A model generated the notes under the pieces. The model was not told where the DNA came from. It saw only the letters and a program-made list of their open reading frames with translations, and searched no databases. A program made the translations under genes and the position numbers. From the NCBI GenBank assembly GCA_022826745.1, contig JAJDUI010000014.1, positions 1-64,000 on the forward strand: a stretch of 64,000 bases of DNA. The letters are read 5' to 3'. This DNA comes from Thermoanaerobaculia bacterium (GTDB taxonomy: Bacteria; Acidobacteriota; Thermoanaerobaculia; Multivoradales; Multivoraceae). Below are positions 43,208 through 51,876 of this stretch, piece after piece. Position 1 is the first letter of the stretch, and every line of letters starts with the position of its first letter.

Positions 43208-44136
43208 GCGCGGGCGCCCTCGTCGATCCTCGGCGGCGGCGCCATCGGCGCCCGGAGGCCCTCGATCACACCGCGGAGCTTGGCGATCACCGCGCCCTGG
43301 TTGCCGCGGACGAGTTCACGAAAGAAGGCGAGGAACAGACCTGCCGAAAGGAAGGTCACGAACGAGCACCACTGCAGCGGCCCGCCGTAGCGGCGCACGA
43401 ACAGAGCGGCGCTGCGGCCGTTGAAGAACGTCCGCGAGGCTCGGTAGCCGCCGACGGTCCGTGCCACCATGTGGTACAGCACGGCCCGGTGGGCGTAGTA
43501 GCAGCGGTAGCCGCGCGCCTTCATCCGCATGCACCAGTCGGCGTCGTCCAGCGCCAGGTGGAAGAGCGGATCCCAGAGACCGATCTCCTCGACGACCCTC
43601 CGGCGCACCAGCATGGCGCAGCCGTTCACGTAGGGGACTTCCTCGTCCCGGTCGTACTGCCCGCGGTCGACCTCGCCTTCTCCCCGCTCACGGGTCATCG
43701 ACTCGCGGAAGCGAATGCGGCCGCCCGCCGACCACAACCGGTCGCGCTCGCCGTGGTAGAGGATCTTCGGCCCCACGCAGCCGATGCCGGCATCCGCCTC
43801 GGCGACCGCGACGAGTTCGTCGAGGAAGTCCGGCTCCACTTCGATGTCGTTGTTCAGCAGCAGGAGGTAGTCGACGCCCCGGTTGACGGCGAGTTCGATC
43901 CCCTGGTTCATGCCGAAGACGACGCCCCGGTTCTCCTCGACCCGGATCTGCGTGACGTTCGGGTGCGCGGCGGCTACCGCCTCGGTCGAGCCGTCGCTCG
44001 AACCGTTGTCGATGTGGATCAACTCGCAGGCCGTGTAGGTCAACGCTTCAAGGCTCGCCAGCGCCTGCAGCGTGATGTCGCGGCCGTTGTAGTTCAGGAC
44101 GATGGCGGCGACGCGGGGTGCTTGCTCCTGGGCCAC
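43204..44136 (-). CDS. Family 2 glycosyltransferase
   Basis: A 310-aa GT-A enzyme: VAAIVLNYNGRDITLQALASLEAL opens the fold, IDNGSSDGSTEAV follows, and DYLLLLNNDIEVEPDFLDEL contains the metal-binding Asp pair. The YVNGCAMLVRRRVVEEIGLWDPLFHLALDDADWCMRMKARGY segment is typical of rhamnosyltransferase-like GT2 members. A C-terminal amphipathic or hydrophobic region may touch the membrane. It is coupled to the acetyltransferase by ATGA. Confidence 0.87.
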   Translation of the reverse strand: MAQEQAPRVAAIVLNYNGRDITLQALASLEALTYTACELIHIDNGSSDGSTEAVAAAHPNVTQIRVEENRGVVFGMNQGIELAVNRGVDYLLLLNNDIEVEPDFLDELVAVAEADAGIGCVGPKILYHGERDRLWSAGGRIRFRESMTRERGEGEVDRGQYDRDEEVPYVNGCAMLVRRRVVEEIGLWDPLFHLALDDADWCMRMKARGYRCYYAHRAVLYHMVARTVGGYRASRTFFNGRSAALFVRRYGGPLQWCSFVTFLSAGLFLAFFRELVRGNQGAVIAKLRGVIEGLRAPMAPPPRIDEGARA

Positions 44137-44180
44137 GCGGGCAGCGTAACGCAGGAGGGGTGGCGGCTAGTATCCACGCC

Positions 44181-45704
44181 ATGCAGCGAAGTGGACGCCG
44201 GCCTCACGGCCGGCGCGTCTTTCCGGCCGCCTGCAGCGGCAGCCGGCGGGGGCGCCGGCGCACCCAGTGTGCGGGCGCTTTCGTGGCGCTGCTGGCCTTT
44301 CCTGTCGCGGCGCTGGCGCAAGCGGCGGCTGAGTCCGGGTCGGTAGCGACGTGGCCCGGTTTCCGTGGACCTGACGGCATTCCCGTTTCGGACAACGATC
44401 GCCTGCCGATCAACTGGTCCACGACCGAGAACGTCGAATGGAGCGTGGACGTCCCTGGTTCCGGCTGGTCGTCGCCGGTCGTCGTGGGCAACGCGGTCTT
44501 TCTGACCACGGCGGCCAGACCGACCGAGGCGACCAAGCGGCCGGAGTTCGGCACCGAGTACAGCAACGAGTTCATGCGCGAACTCCGCGAACAGGGGCTT
44601 CCCTGGGAGGAAGTCCTCAAGCGCCACGACGAACGCTTCATCGAGTTTCCCGACGAGGTCGACCTCGACTACCAGTTGATCGCGTACTCGCTCGAGGACG
44701 GCGCCGAACTCTGGAAACGCACCTTCTTCTCGGGACCACCGCCGGGCGGCCGCCACTCGAAGAACACGTTCGCCTCCGAGACGCCGGTGACCGACGGCGA
44801 GACGATCTTCGTCTACATCACCGGCCTCGGTCTCTGGGCCTACTCACTGGACGGTGACCTGCGCTGGGAGCGCCGGCTCGATCAGTTCCAGATCTACATG
44901 GACTTCGGGACCGGCGGTTCGCCCGCCCTGACCGACGACCTGGTCCTCATCCTGAACGACAACCAGGAGCACCCGTTCCTGGCCGCCTTCTCCAAGCTGG
45001 ACGGACGCGAGATGTGGCGCTCGGCCCGTGGACGGCTGGCCGCTCCGCATGCCCCCAACCACCGAACCTCCTGGAGCACGCCGTTCGTCTGGCGGCACGA
45101 CGAACGAACCGAGATCGTCGCGCTCGGCCCCTACACCGCGATCAGCTACGACACGATGGGCCGGGAGCTGTGGCGGCTGACGCGGCACTCACTGCTGCCG
45201 GTGCCGACGCCCTTCGCCTACGAGGGCCTGCTCTACGTGACGTCGGGCGTCCACGGCGACCAGAACCGCCCGATCACCGCGATCCTGCCGGGGGGCTCCG
45301 GCGACCTGACGCCGGGCGAGGACGAAACGAGCAGCGACTTCGTCGTCTGGAACGACAACCGGGCCGGCACCTACATCCCTACTCCCGTGCCGTACAAGGG
45401 CTCGCTGTGGGTGGTCTACGACCGGGGCATCTTCGCCCGCTACGACGCGGCCACGGGGGAACGGCTCTACCGGTCGCGGATCAGCGACTCGAACGGCCAC
45501 TTCACGACCTCGCCCTGGGCCTACCGCGACCGCATCTTCGCGACCGACGAGGCCGGCACGACCTTCGTCTTCGGCACCGGCGAGGAGTTCGAGCAGCTCC
45601 ACGCGAATCCGCTGGACGAGATGACGTTGGCCTCCCCGGCCCTGGCCGGCGACCGGCTGGTCACGCGGACGCGGACGAAGCTGTACAGCATCCGGGAGGA
45701 CTGA
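44181..45704 (+). CDS. Secreted PQQ-like beta-propeller protein
   Basis: About 507 aa. The chosen ATG (44181) gives a long basic N terminus before the hydrophobic core FVALLAFPVAALAQ; a later start is possible. Propeller blades are visible as WPGFRGPDGIPVSDNDRLPINWSTTENVEWSVDVPGSGWSSPVVVGNAVFL and repeated W-x-x-P / G-x-x-Y elements, as in PQQ-like (BamB-like, quinoprotein) domains. No catalytic residue is evident, so a binding or structural role is likely. Bases 44250-44271 in its leader are shared with an intergenic segment at 62111-62132. Confidence 0.75.
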   Translation: MQRSGRRPHGRRVFPAACSGSRRGRRRTQCAGAFVALLAFPVAALAQAAAESGSVATWPGFRGPDGIPVSDNDRLPINWSTTENVEWSVDVPGSGWSSPVVVGNAVFLTTAARPTEATKRPEFGTEYSNEFMRELREQGLPWEEVLKRHDERFIEFPDEVDLDYQLIAYSLEDGAELWKRTFFSGPPPGGRHSKNTFASETPVTDGETIFVYITGLGLWAYSLDGDLRWERRLDQFQIYMDFGTGGSPALTDDLVLILNDNQEHPFLAAFSKLDGREMWRSARGRLAAPHAPNHRTSWSTPFVWRHDERTEIVALGPYTAISYDTMGRELWRLTRHSLLPVPTPFAYEGLLYVTSGVHGDQNRPITAILPGGSGDLTPGEDETSSDFVVWNDNRAGTYIPTPVPYKGSLWVVYDRGIFARYDAATGERLYRSRISDSNGHFTTSPWAYRDRIFATDEAGTTFVFGTGEEFEQLHANPLDEMTLASPALAGDRLVTRTRTKLYSIRED

Positions 45705-45772
45705 CCACGATCACGGCTTCCATGCGGTGAAGCGACGCGCACTGAAGCACGGAGAGACCCGAGTTCGTCGGC

Positions 45773-47113
45773 TCAGTCCGTGGAATCTCCAAGCGCCCAG
45801 GCATAGGCTGGCTGAGCCGCTACGCCAGCCGGCAATGCCGGCGGAATGCCATCTCGATGGAGCGTGAGCAGGAGCTTGCGGGCGTCGGGAAACGCCACTC
45901 CCGCCGCCTCGAGAGCCCGCAACTCCCGTTCAGCGGTCACCGGGTCCGAAGCGTCGGCACAGACCTGAATGAGTTCACGCTGCCCATCGGCGGAGCGGAC
46001 CAGGAAGTCGACCTCGTACCCCTTCCGCGTTCGAACATAGGTCACGTCGAGCCGCCTGCGCTCGAGCTCGACCAGGACGGCCGTTTCCAGGGCATGCCCG
46101 AGGTTCGCACGCCCGGTGCGGTCGAATAGCGGGATCAGCCCCGTATCGACGGGATACACCTTGCGCGGATTCACCATTCGCTGCCGTTCGGAGCCCGACT
46201 CCATCCAGACCACACGGACGAGAAAACAGTCCTCCAGGTAGCCGAGGAATCGATGCACCGTGTCGCGCGCGATGGCGAGGCCCTGGGACTTGACCGCGGC
46301 ATGGAACTTCTCGACACTGAACAGGCTGCCGGCGTTGCCGAGCAACTGTCGGACGAGCCACCGCAGCCCGGTGACGTTGCTGACGCTGTGACGTTCCACT
46401 ACATCGCGCAGGATGGCCACGTCCACGTAGTCGCGTAGCAGTTGCTGCCTCGAAGCGGCGTCGAGGCCTTGCGCCTCCGGGAATCCTCCGGTAGCAAGCC
46501 AGGCAGAGAAGGCTCGCTCCAGGCGTAGTCGCTCATCCCGAGGCAAGGTCCCGGTGCCGGACGGAGGCGCGATGCCCTGGTGGCGAATGGCCTCCTCGAA
46601 GCTGAAGGGGTGGATCAGCACTTGCCACGCACGACCGCGAAGCGCGGTCGCGATCTCCCGCGACAGAAGTGCGGCCGACGAGCCTGAGACGACCACCTGC
46701 ACATCGCGGGTGTCGAGCAACCGTCGCACGAAGCGCTCCCAATCCGGCACGAGATGTACTTCATCGAAACACCACATGACCGGTTCACCGTCCGGTCCGG
46801 CCGGCGATAGCCGGTCGTACTCGTCGAGCAGGAGACCGAGGTGTCGGGTCTCCAGACCTGTCAACCGGTCATCCTCGAACGACAGGTAGGGCGCACGGAA
46901 CGGCGCATCGCCTTCCGGCGTCCATTCCCTCCGGAGTTGGTGAAGAAACGTCGTCTTGCCGGCTCTCCGCATCCCCACCACAGCGGTGACCTTTCCCGGA
47001 AACCGCGTGCGCCCGGACACACGTCGGAGAGTGTGGGAAGGCAACGGGTTCTGCAACGACTCCGCGAGTAACTCGGAGAACACCTGTCGGAGCTGAGTTG
47101 GCACGACTTCCAC
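45773..47113 (-). CDS. DUF4143 AAA-type ATPase
   Basis: 446 aa if it starts at the GTG at 47113 (VEVVPTQLRQVFSEL), which has AGGGAG about 7 nt upstream; an earlier GTG at 47146 is possible. Walker A is VVGMRRAGKTTFLHQL, Walker B-like MWCFDEVHLVPDWE, and VVSGSSAALLSREIATALRGR with HPFSFEEAI are family hallmarks. The C-terminal DUF4143 part includes GHALETAVLVELERRR and YEVDFLVRSADGQRELIQVC, a nuclease-like PD-(D/E)xK motif. The function of these ATPases is unsettled. Three palindromes lie directly upstream. Confidence 0.82.
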   Translation of the reverse strand: MEVVPTQLRQVFSELLAESLQNPLPSHTLRRVSGRTRFPGKVTAVVGMRRAGKTTFLHQLRREWTPEGDAPFRAPYLSFEDDRLTGLETRHLGLLLDEYDRLSPAGPDGEPVMWCFDEVHLVPDWERFVRRLLDTRDVQVVVSGSSAALLSREIATALRGRAWQVLIHPFSFEEAIRHQGIAPPSGTGTLPRDERLRLERAFSAWLATGGFPEAQGLDAASRQQLLRDYVDVAILRDVVERHSVSNVTGLRWLVRQLLGNAGSLFSVEKFHAAVKSQGLAIARDTVHRFLGYLEDCFLVRVVWMESGSERQRMVNPRKVYPVDTGLIPLFDRTGRANLGHALETAVLVELERRRLDVTYVRTRKGYEVDFLVRSADGQRELIQVCADASDPVTAERELRALEAAGVAFPDARKLLLTLHRDGIPPALPAGVAAQPAYAWALGDSTD

Positions 47114-47117
47114 GTTA

Positions 47118-47204
47118 TTCTCCCTCTGAGAAGGAGAATATGCCACAGTTTTCTCCCTCTGACAAGGAGAACTTAGACCTAAGTTCTCCTTCTCACAAGG
47201 AGAA
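47118..47204. promoter_or_regulatory. Three 21-bp palindromes spaced exactly 33 nt
   Basis: Copies at 47118-47138, 47151-47171 and 47184-47204 share the form TTCTCC...AAGGAGAA, and each holds a Shine-Dalgarno-like AGGAG on both strands. Start-to-start spacing is 33 nt each time, about three helical turns. They lie between the HExxH lipoprotein gene and the ATPase start; copy 1 supplies the ribosome site for the ATPase gene. An operator array is the simplest reading. Confidence 0.65.
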
Positions 47205-47224
47205 CTCGATCGACGGCGCAGCCG

Positions 47225-47992
47225 CTACCTGACGGGGTGCATGTCGAGGTCCAGCCGGTCGAAGTACTCGATGCGGTTCGGCATCGTCGCCTGGATCGTC
47301 TCGGCCATGCCGCGGGAGATCCGCTCCCGGCGGTGTCGGAGAGCGAAGAACGGCCCGAAGCTCTCGGCAACGTCCTCCCGATGGGGGTGTTCGCGCGCGT
47401 AGTCCGAGACAAAACCCCCGTCGGCGTCCTGCGCGGCGAGCCAGGCGTCGGCGACCGCATGGGTCGGATCCAGGGAGGTGTGCGCCGCCTCGTGCATCAG
47501 GATCTCCTCCAGCACGCCGTCGCGCAGGTACTCAGCGGCCTTGCCGGTGTGGATCAGGATGTTGTCGTTGCCGCCGCCGAAGGGCATGACGCCCTGGTGG
47601 ATCCAGACCGTCTCGACCCGGCTCCGCAGGCCCGCCGGCAACTGCCCGATCGCTCGGGCGTAGAAGGCAGCGTGGCGCTCGGCGAGAACCGGATCGCCGA
47701 ACTCCGCGTTGACCTGCACCTCCACGACCGCCTCACCCTCGAAGGCGGCGTTGAACAGGTAGGCATCGGTGAGGACGAACGCGTCCGCGCGACGATCGAA
47801 CATGGTGCGCGTGTCCCGGCCCGCGTAGTGGAGACTCCGCAACGCAGACGAGTCGGACGCAACGATGAGATCGGGGTCGATGAACGCCGTGCCCTCGTAG
47901 GGCGGCTTCTCGTGCAGCGGTTCAGGCTCCGCACAGGCGAAGGAGACGAGCAGGAGAGCCACGAGCTCGGATCCCGGTCGCAGACGGAACAC
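47225..47992 (-). CDS. Lipoprotein with HExxH metallopeptidase motif
   Basis: 255 aa from a GTG at 47992, chosen because it yields a lipoprotein signal with lipobox VSFAC (C20); the longer frame upstream overlaps the methyltransferase. The metal-site motif H167-E-A-A-H171 (LMHEAAHTSLDPTH) and an upstream GGGNDNILIHTGKAAEYL suggest a zinc peptidase-like domain. No family was recognised beyond this motif. It follows the methyltransferase gene by 10 nt, so it may be the end of the glycan operon. Confidence 0.65.
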   Translation of the reverse strand: MFRLRPGSELVALLLVSFACAEPEPLHEKPPYEGTAFIDPDLIVASDSSALRSLHYAGRDTRTMFDRRADAFVLTDAYLFNAAFEGEAVVEVQVNAEFGDPVLAERHAAFYARAIGQLPAGLRSRVETVWIHQGVMPFGGGNDNILIHTGKAAEYLRDGVLEEILMHEAAHTSLDPTHAVADAWLAAQDADGGFVSDYAREHPHREDVAESFGPFFALRHRRERISRGMAETIQATMPNRIEYFDRLDLDMHPVR

Positions 47993-48002
47993 GGCCGGCA
48001 GC

Positions 48003-49229
48003 TCAGACGATGCGGACTTCCGGCACCGGCAGGATGAACTTGCCGCCGCGGCGGCGGAACTCGGCCTGCTGCTTGAGGATTTCCTCCTCGAAGTTCCAGG
48101 CAAGGAGGAGGACGTGGTCCGGCGACGGCTCCTCCAGGAGTCGCTCCGGCGCGACGATCGGGATGTGGGAGCCCGGGGTGTAGCGGCCCTGCTTGAGCGG
48201 GCTGCGGTCGGCGATGAAGTCGAGCAGGTCCGGGCCGACGCCGAAGAACTCGAGCAGCGTGCTGCCCTTGGCGGGAGCGCCGTAGCCGGCCAGCCGGCGG
48301 CCGTCCGCCTTGAGGCGGTTGAGGCAGTCCATGACCTCCGCCTTCAACGTGTCGACGCGCTCGGCGAACGCGCGCCAGGTCGAGAACATGTCGATGCCGA
48401 GCTCCCGTTCCGCGGCGAGAACCTCCGCAACGCTGGCATCCACTTCGCCCTCGCCGCGGCGCATCACGGTGGCGCGAAGCTGGCCGTGGTGGATCGGCAG
48501 CCGCTCCGCACGCACGACCTCCATGCCGTGGCTTTCGAAGAGCCGCATCATCGGACCCAGCGCCCAGTAGGAGACGTGCTCGTGGTACACGGTGTCGAAG
48601 GCGAGCTGGTCGAGCAGATCGACCAGGTAGTGGGCCTCGAGGACGAAGGCGCCGCCGGGCGCGAGGGCCGTATCGAGGCCGGCGACGAAGCCTGAGAGGT
48701 CGGGGATGTGTGGAAAGGTGTTCGTCGCCGTGATCAGCGCCGCCCGGCCCCAGCGGTCGGTAATCTCGCCGGCGGTGTCCGCGCCGAAGAAACCCTGGTA
48801 ACGCTCGATCCCCGTGTCGCGGCTGAACTCGGCCAGATTCTCGGCCGGGTCGACGCCGAGGGTGCGGGCGCCGCGGTCGCGGAAGCAGCAGAGGAGCGAG
48901 GCGTCGTTGCAGCCGATGTCGATGACGAGGCCGCCGTCGGCGAGGTCGTGGCGCGCGGTGAGCGTTGCCGCCAGGTCGTCGAAATGGGCCCGCAGCGTGT
49001 CCGAGGCGGAGGACACGTAGAGGTAGTCCGTGAACATCGTCTCCGGCGGCACGCGGTCCACAAGCTGGACGTGGCCGCAGCCGTGGCAGAAACCGACGCG
49101 CAGCGGAAACCGGGGTTCGGGCTGGCGGAGGTCTTCGGCGGTGGGGAACTTGTTGGCCAGGGCGGTGCGGCCGAGGTCGAGGAAGGTCTCCACCTCGCGT
49201 GCAGCGCATACGAGGCAAACTGCAGTCAC
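48003..49229 (-). CDS. Sugar C-methyltransferase-like SAM enzyme
   Basis: A 408-aa protein in three parts: an N-terminal zinc-binding part (CLVC at about 5-8 and CHGCGHVQL near 48), a central Rossmann SAM domain (GLVIDIGCNDASLLCCFRDRG near 98, LEAHYLVDLLDQLAFDTVYHEHVSYW with the HEH catalytic region) and a C-terminal domain (RLAGYGAPAKGSTLLEFFGVG). This layout is that of NDP-deoxyhexose C-methyltransferases (TylC3-like). In this cluster it would methylate a nucleotide-activated sugar or heptose. Confidence 0.83.
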   Translation of the reverse strand: MTAVCLVCAAREVETFLDLGRTALANKFPTAEDLRQPEPRFPLRVGFCHGCGHVQLVDRVPPETMFTDYLYVSSASDTLRAHFDDLAATLTARHDLADGGLVIDIGCNDASLLCCFRDRGARTLGVDPAENLAEFSRDTGIERYQGFFGADTAGEITDRWGRAALITATNTFPHIPDLSGFVAGLDTALAPGGAFVLEAHYLVDLLDQLAFDTVYHEHVSYWALGPMMRLFESHGMEVVRAERLPIHHGQLRATVMRRGEGEVDASVAEVLAAERELGIDMFSTWRAFAERVDTLKAEVMDCLNRLKADGRRLAGYGAPAKGSTLLEFFGVGPDLLDFIADRSPLKQGRYTPGSHIPIVAPERLLEEPSPDHVLLLAWNFEEEILKQQAEFRRRGGKFILPVPEVRIV

Positions 49230-49302
49230 CTAACTCCTCGCACGGTCCCGGAGTGCCGGCCAGAAGGCCGGCGCACCGACAGTCGGACATCCAGCCGCAA
49301 CG

Positions 49303-50310
49303 TCAGCCATGGTGGAACGGGGCGACGAGCTGCGAGCCGTGGGACTCGTGGCCGACGGGCAGTTCGTAGAGGTCGGCCAGCGCCGAGCGCACCGCGGCCC
49401 GGCGATCGGGCGGCACGACGAAGAGCAGGAACCCGCCGCCGCCGGCGCCGCAGAGCTTGCCTCCGAGAGCGCCGGCCGCGATGGCCGCGTCGTACCAGCC
49501 GTCGATCAGCGGCGTCGTGATCGACCCCGCGAGTTCCCGCTTCATCCGCCAGCCGTGGTCGAGGAGCCGGCCGATACCCTCGACATCGATCTCGCCCGCG
49601 CCCAGCGCCGCGTGCAGGTCGCGGGCCTGGTCGCGCATCCTGCGCAGGGACTCCAGGTTCAGCTCCGTGCGGTCGTCCTGCTCCGAGAGGACGGCGCTGG
49701 CGTCGCGCTGGTGTCCGGTCCAGAACATGAGCACGGAACGAAACAGCTCGCGCAGCCGATCGCCGGGGATCCGCAGGTGCTCGACGGTCACCCCGCCGTC
49801 CGGCTTGAACGACAGCAGGTTGAGCCCGCCATAGGCCGCCGCGTACTGGTCCTGCTTGCCGATCCGCGCGCCCAGCACGTCGATCTCGATGTGGCAGGCC
49901 TCCTCCGCCAGTTGGCCCGCCGAGGCGCGCTCGCCCCTGTAGGAGTGCAGCGCGTTCAGCAGGCCGACGGCGAAGGCGCTCGAGCCGCCGAGGCCGGTGG
50001 ACGCCGGCACATCGCCGACGGTCGAGATGTAGACCGGCGGGTCGACGCCGACGAAGCGCAGGCACTCGCGGGCAATGTTGTTGTCCAGTTCGTCGATCCG
50101 TTCGACCTGTTCGCTCCGCGAGTAGTTGACGCGGACCGGCTCGAAGAAGAGCTCGCTGTGGCGCTTCACCGTGACGTAGACGTAGCGGTCGATCGTGGTC
50201 GAGAGCACCGCGCCACCCTCCCGCCGGTAGAACGCCGGCAGGTCGGTGCCGCCGCCCACCAGGGACACCCGCAGCGGGGTGCGGGTCACGATCAGCCTGG
50301 ACTGGTCCAC
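49303..50310 (-). CDS. GHMP kinase, heptose-7-phosphate kinase type
   Basis: A 335-aa kinase of the HddA kind: TRTPLRVSLVGGGTDLPAFY at the start, DVPASTGLGGSSAFAVGLLNAL (GHMP ATP-binding motif near 115-135) and GGKLCGAGGGGFLLFVV near the C terminus. HddA makes D-glycero-alpha-D-manno-heptose 1,7-bisphosphate from the 7-phosphate. The fused nucleotidyltransferase/GmhB-like phosphatase gene at 51873-53096 supplies the next two steps. The GmhA isomerase was not found in the window. Confidence 0.83.
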   Translation of the reverse strand: MDQSRLIVTRTPLRVSLVGGGTDLPAFYRREGGAVLSTTIDRYVYVTVKRHSELFFEPVRVNYSRSEQVERIDELDNNIARECLRFVGVDPPVYISTVGDVPASTGLGGSSAFAVGLLNALHSYRGERASAGQLAEEACHIEIDVLGARIGKQDQYAAAYGGLNLLSFKPDGGVTVEHLRIPGDRLRELFRSVLMFWTGHQRDASAVLSEQDDRTELNLESLRRMRDQARDLHAALGAGEIDVEGIGRLLDHGWRMKRELAGSITTPLIDGWYDAAIAAGALGGKLCGAGGGGFLLFVVPPDRRAAVRSALADLYELPVGHESHGSQLVAPFHHG

Positions 50311-50332
50311 GTCTGCGAGAGTTCCAACCGCC

Positions 50333-50782
50333 TCAGCCGTGCCGGAGCGCCCAGTCGTAGGGGATCCGGTCGGTGAAGGGGTCGAGCCGCTCCATCTCGT
50401 CCGGGTCGTGCGGCTCGGTGGCGGCGTTCGCCATGATCACCTGCCTGTCGCCGTACGCCTTGTAGCCGTTGGCGATCCCCGGCGGAATCTGCACCAGGAC
50501 GTAGTTGTCCTCGCCGAAGAAGACCTCCTGGAGCTCGCCGCGGGTCGGCGAGTCCTCGCGCAGGTCGAACATGACGAGTTTGGCCCGGCCGCTGATCACC
50601 GCGTTGTTCACGGTCATCGAGCGGTGGATGTGCCAGGCCTTGATCGTCCCCGGCCAGGCGGTCGAGAAGTAGATCTCGCCGAAGCCGAGGAAGTGCTCGT
50701 CCGTGGCCTTCAGCATGTGCATGATCTTGCCCCGCTCGTCGACGATCTGACGAAGCGGAACCACCTTGACGCCGTGGATCAT
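50333..50782 (-). CDS. dTDP-sugar 3,5-epimerase-like cupin
   Basis: 149 aa from the ATG at 50782, which overlaps the upstream stop (ATGA). RmlC-like sequence: [44 protein letters not shown] (the H of IKAWHIH is the catalytic base position) and [16 protein letters not shown]. The enzyme would epimerise or otherwise process a nucleotide-activated keto-sugar. It is shorter than canonical RmlC (about 180 aa), so the exact reaction is uncertain. Confidence 0.8.
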   Translation of the reverse strand: MIHGVKVVPLRQIVDERGKIMHMLKATDEHFLGFGEIYFSTAWPGTIKAWHIHRSMTVNNAVISGRAKLVMFDLREDSPTRGELQEVFFGEDNYVLVQIPPGIANGYKAYGDRQVIMANAATEPHDPDEMERLDPFTDRIPYDWALRHG

Positions 50783-51876
50783 CCCCCACCCTCCAGGTTT
50801 GCTGCCTCCGGTTCTGTCTCCTCGCCGCCGGCGCCGGCAACCCAGCGCAGCGATCTGTCCAGCCGTCCCGAATCGAGCAGCCGGTTGAGCCAGCGCAGGC
50901 GAACGAAGCGCGGGTCGCCGTAGAGCGCCGCATCGAGGCCGATGCCGCCGTAGTCCTCGATCAACCGCTTCGCGCCGGCGGCCGCGTCCCGGAACTCGAA
51001 GTCCGGGAAGGCGCGGGCGAACTTCTCGAACGAGGCCCGGTAGGTGCGCTGGTCCGCGCCGGGCTCGCCCCGTACCTCGACCTCGCAGCCCGGCACGAGA
51101 TCGGCCGCGATCTCGGCGAGTTCGATCACCTGGTGGTTCAGATGGTCGGCGCCGGTGTTGAAGGCCTCGTTGTGAACCACGGAGAGCGGCGCTTCGAGCA
51201 CGCGGCCGAATGCCGACGCCACGTCCTCGACGTGGACGACCGGCCGCCACGGCTTGCCGTCGCCGTAGACCACGACCCGCCGGTTGGCGAACGCGGCGCC
51301 CGTCAGGTCGTTCAGGACCGTGTCGAATCGCATCCGGGGAGACAACCCGTAGACCGTGCCGTTGCGCAGGAACGTCGGCGAGAAACCGTCGCTCGCCAGT
51401 TGCCGGATCGCCTCCTCGCTCCGGACCTTGGAACGCGCGTACAGTGTGCGCGGGTCGAGCGGCGAGGTTTCGTCGACCGTCTCCGTGCTCGACTGGCCGT
51501 ACATGATGCAGGACGACGAGAACAGGAAGCGACGCACCTCGGCCTCACGCGCGAGTTCCGCAAGCCGCACGGAAGAACGATGGTTGATCTCCTCCGTCCA
51601 GGTCTCGTCCAGGTTGCCGATCGGATCGTTCGAGAGCGCGGCGAGATGGATCACCGCGTAGAAGGCGCGCAGGTCGGCCGGCTCCAGGTCGCGGATGTCC
51701 TTGCGGATCGACGGAATCGGCACCGGGTCGCCGGTGATCGTGCAGTCGTCGAAGTAGCCGGTGTCGAGCCCGACGACGTCGTAGCCGCGCTCAAGTAGCC
51801 AGGGCGCCACGACCGAGCCGAGGTAACCGCGGTGCCCGGTGACCAGGACCGGACGGCGGACGAAGGCGGAACTCAT
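50779..51876 (-). CDS. NAD-dependent sugar epimerase/dehydratase
   Basis: A 365-aa extended SDR enzyme: [29 protein letters not shown] (Rossmann glycine motif), [20 protein letters not shown] and [10 protein letters not shown] (Tyr-xxx-Lys catalytic pair). Its end overlaps the cupin gene (ATGA) and its start overlaps the NTase-HAD gene stop. It probably acts on the nucleotide-activated heptose or hexose made in this cluster. Confidence 0.85.
   Translation of the reverse strand: MSSAFVRRPVLVTGHRGYLGSVVAPWLLERGYDVVGLDTGYFDDCTITGDPVPIPSIRKDIRDLEPADLRAFYAVIHLAALSNDPIGNLDETWTEEINHRSSVRLAELAREAEVRRFLFSSSCIMYGQSSTETVDETSPLDPRTLYARSKVRSEEAIRQLASDGFSPTFLRNGTVYGLSPRMRFDTVLNDLTGAAFANRRVVVYGDGKPWRPVVHVEDVASAFGRVLEAPLSVVHNEAFNTGADHLNHQVIELAEIAADLVPGCEVEVRGEPGADQRTYRASFEKFARAFPDFEFRDAAAGAKRLIEDYGGIGLDAALYGDPRFVRLRWLNRLLDSGRLDRSLRWVAGAGGEETEPEAANLEGGG

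Noticed and set aside
47118..47204. Short CRISPR-like array
   Set aside because: Only three units, palindromic, separated by 12 nt; the spacers are far too short and no cas gene is nearby.
47993..48103. Longer start for the HExxH lipoprotein
   Set aside because: It would overlap the methyltransferase in another frame and bury the lipoprotein signal; the GTG at 47992 gives a clean lipobox.
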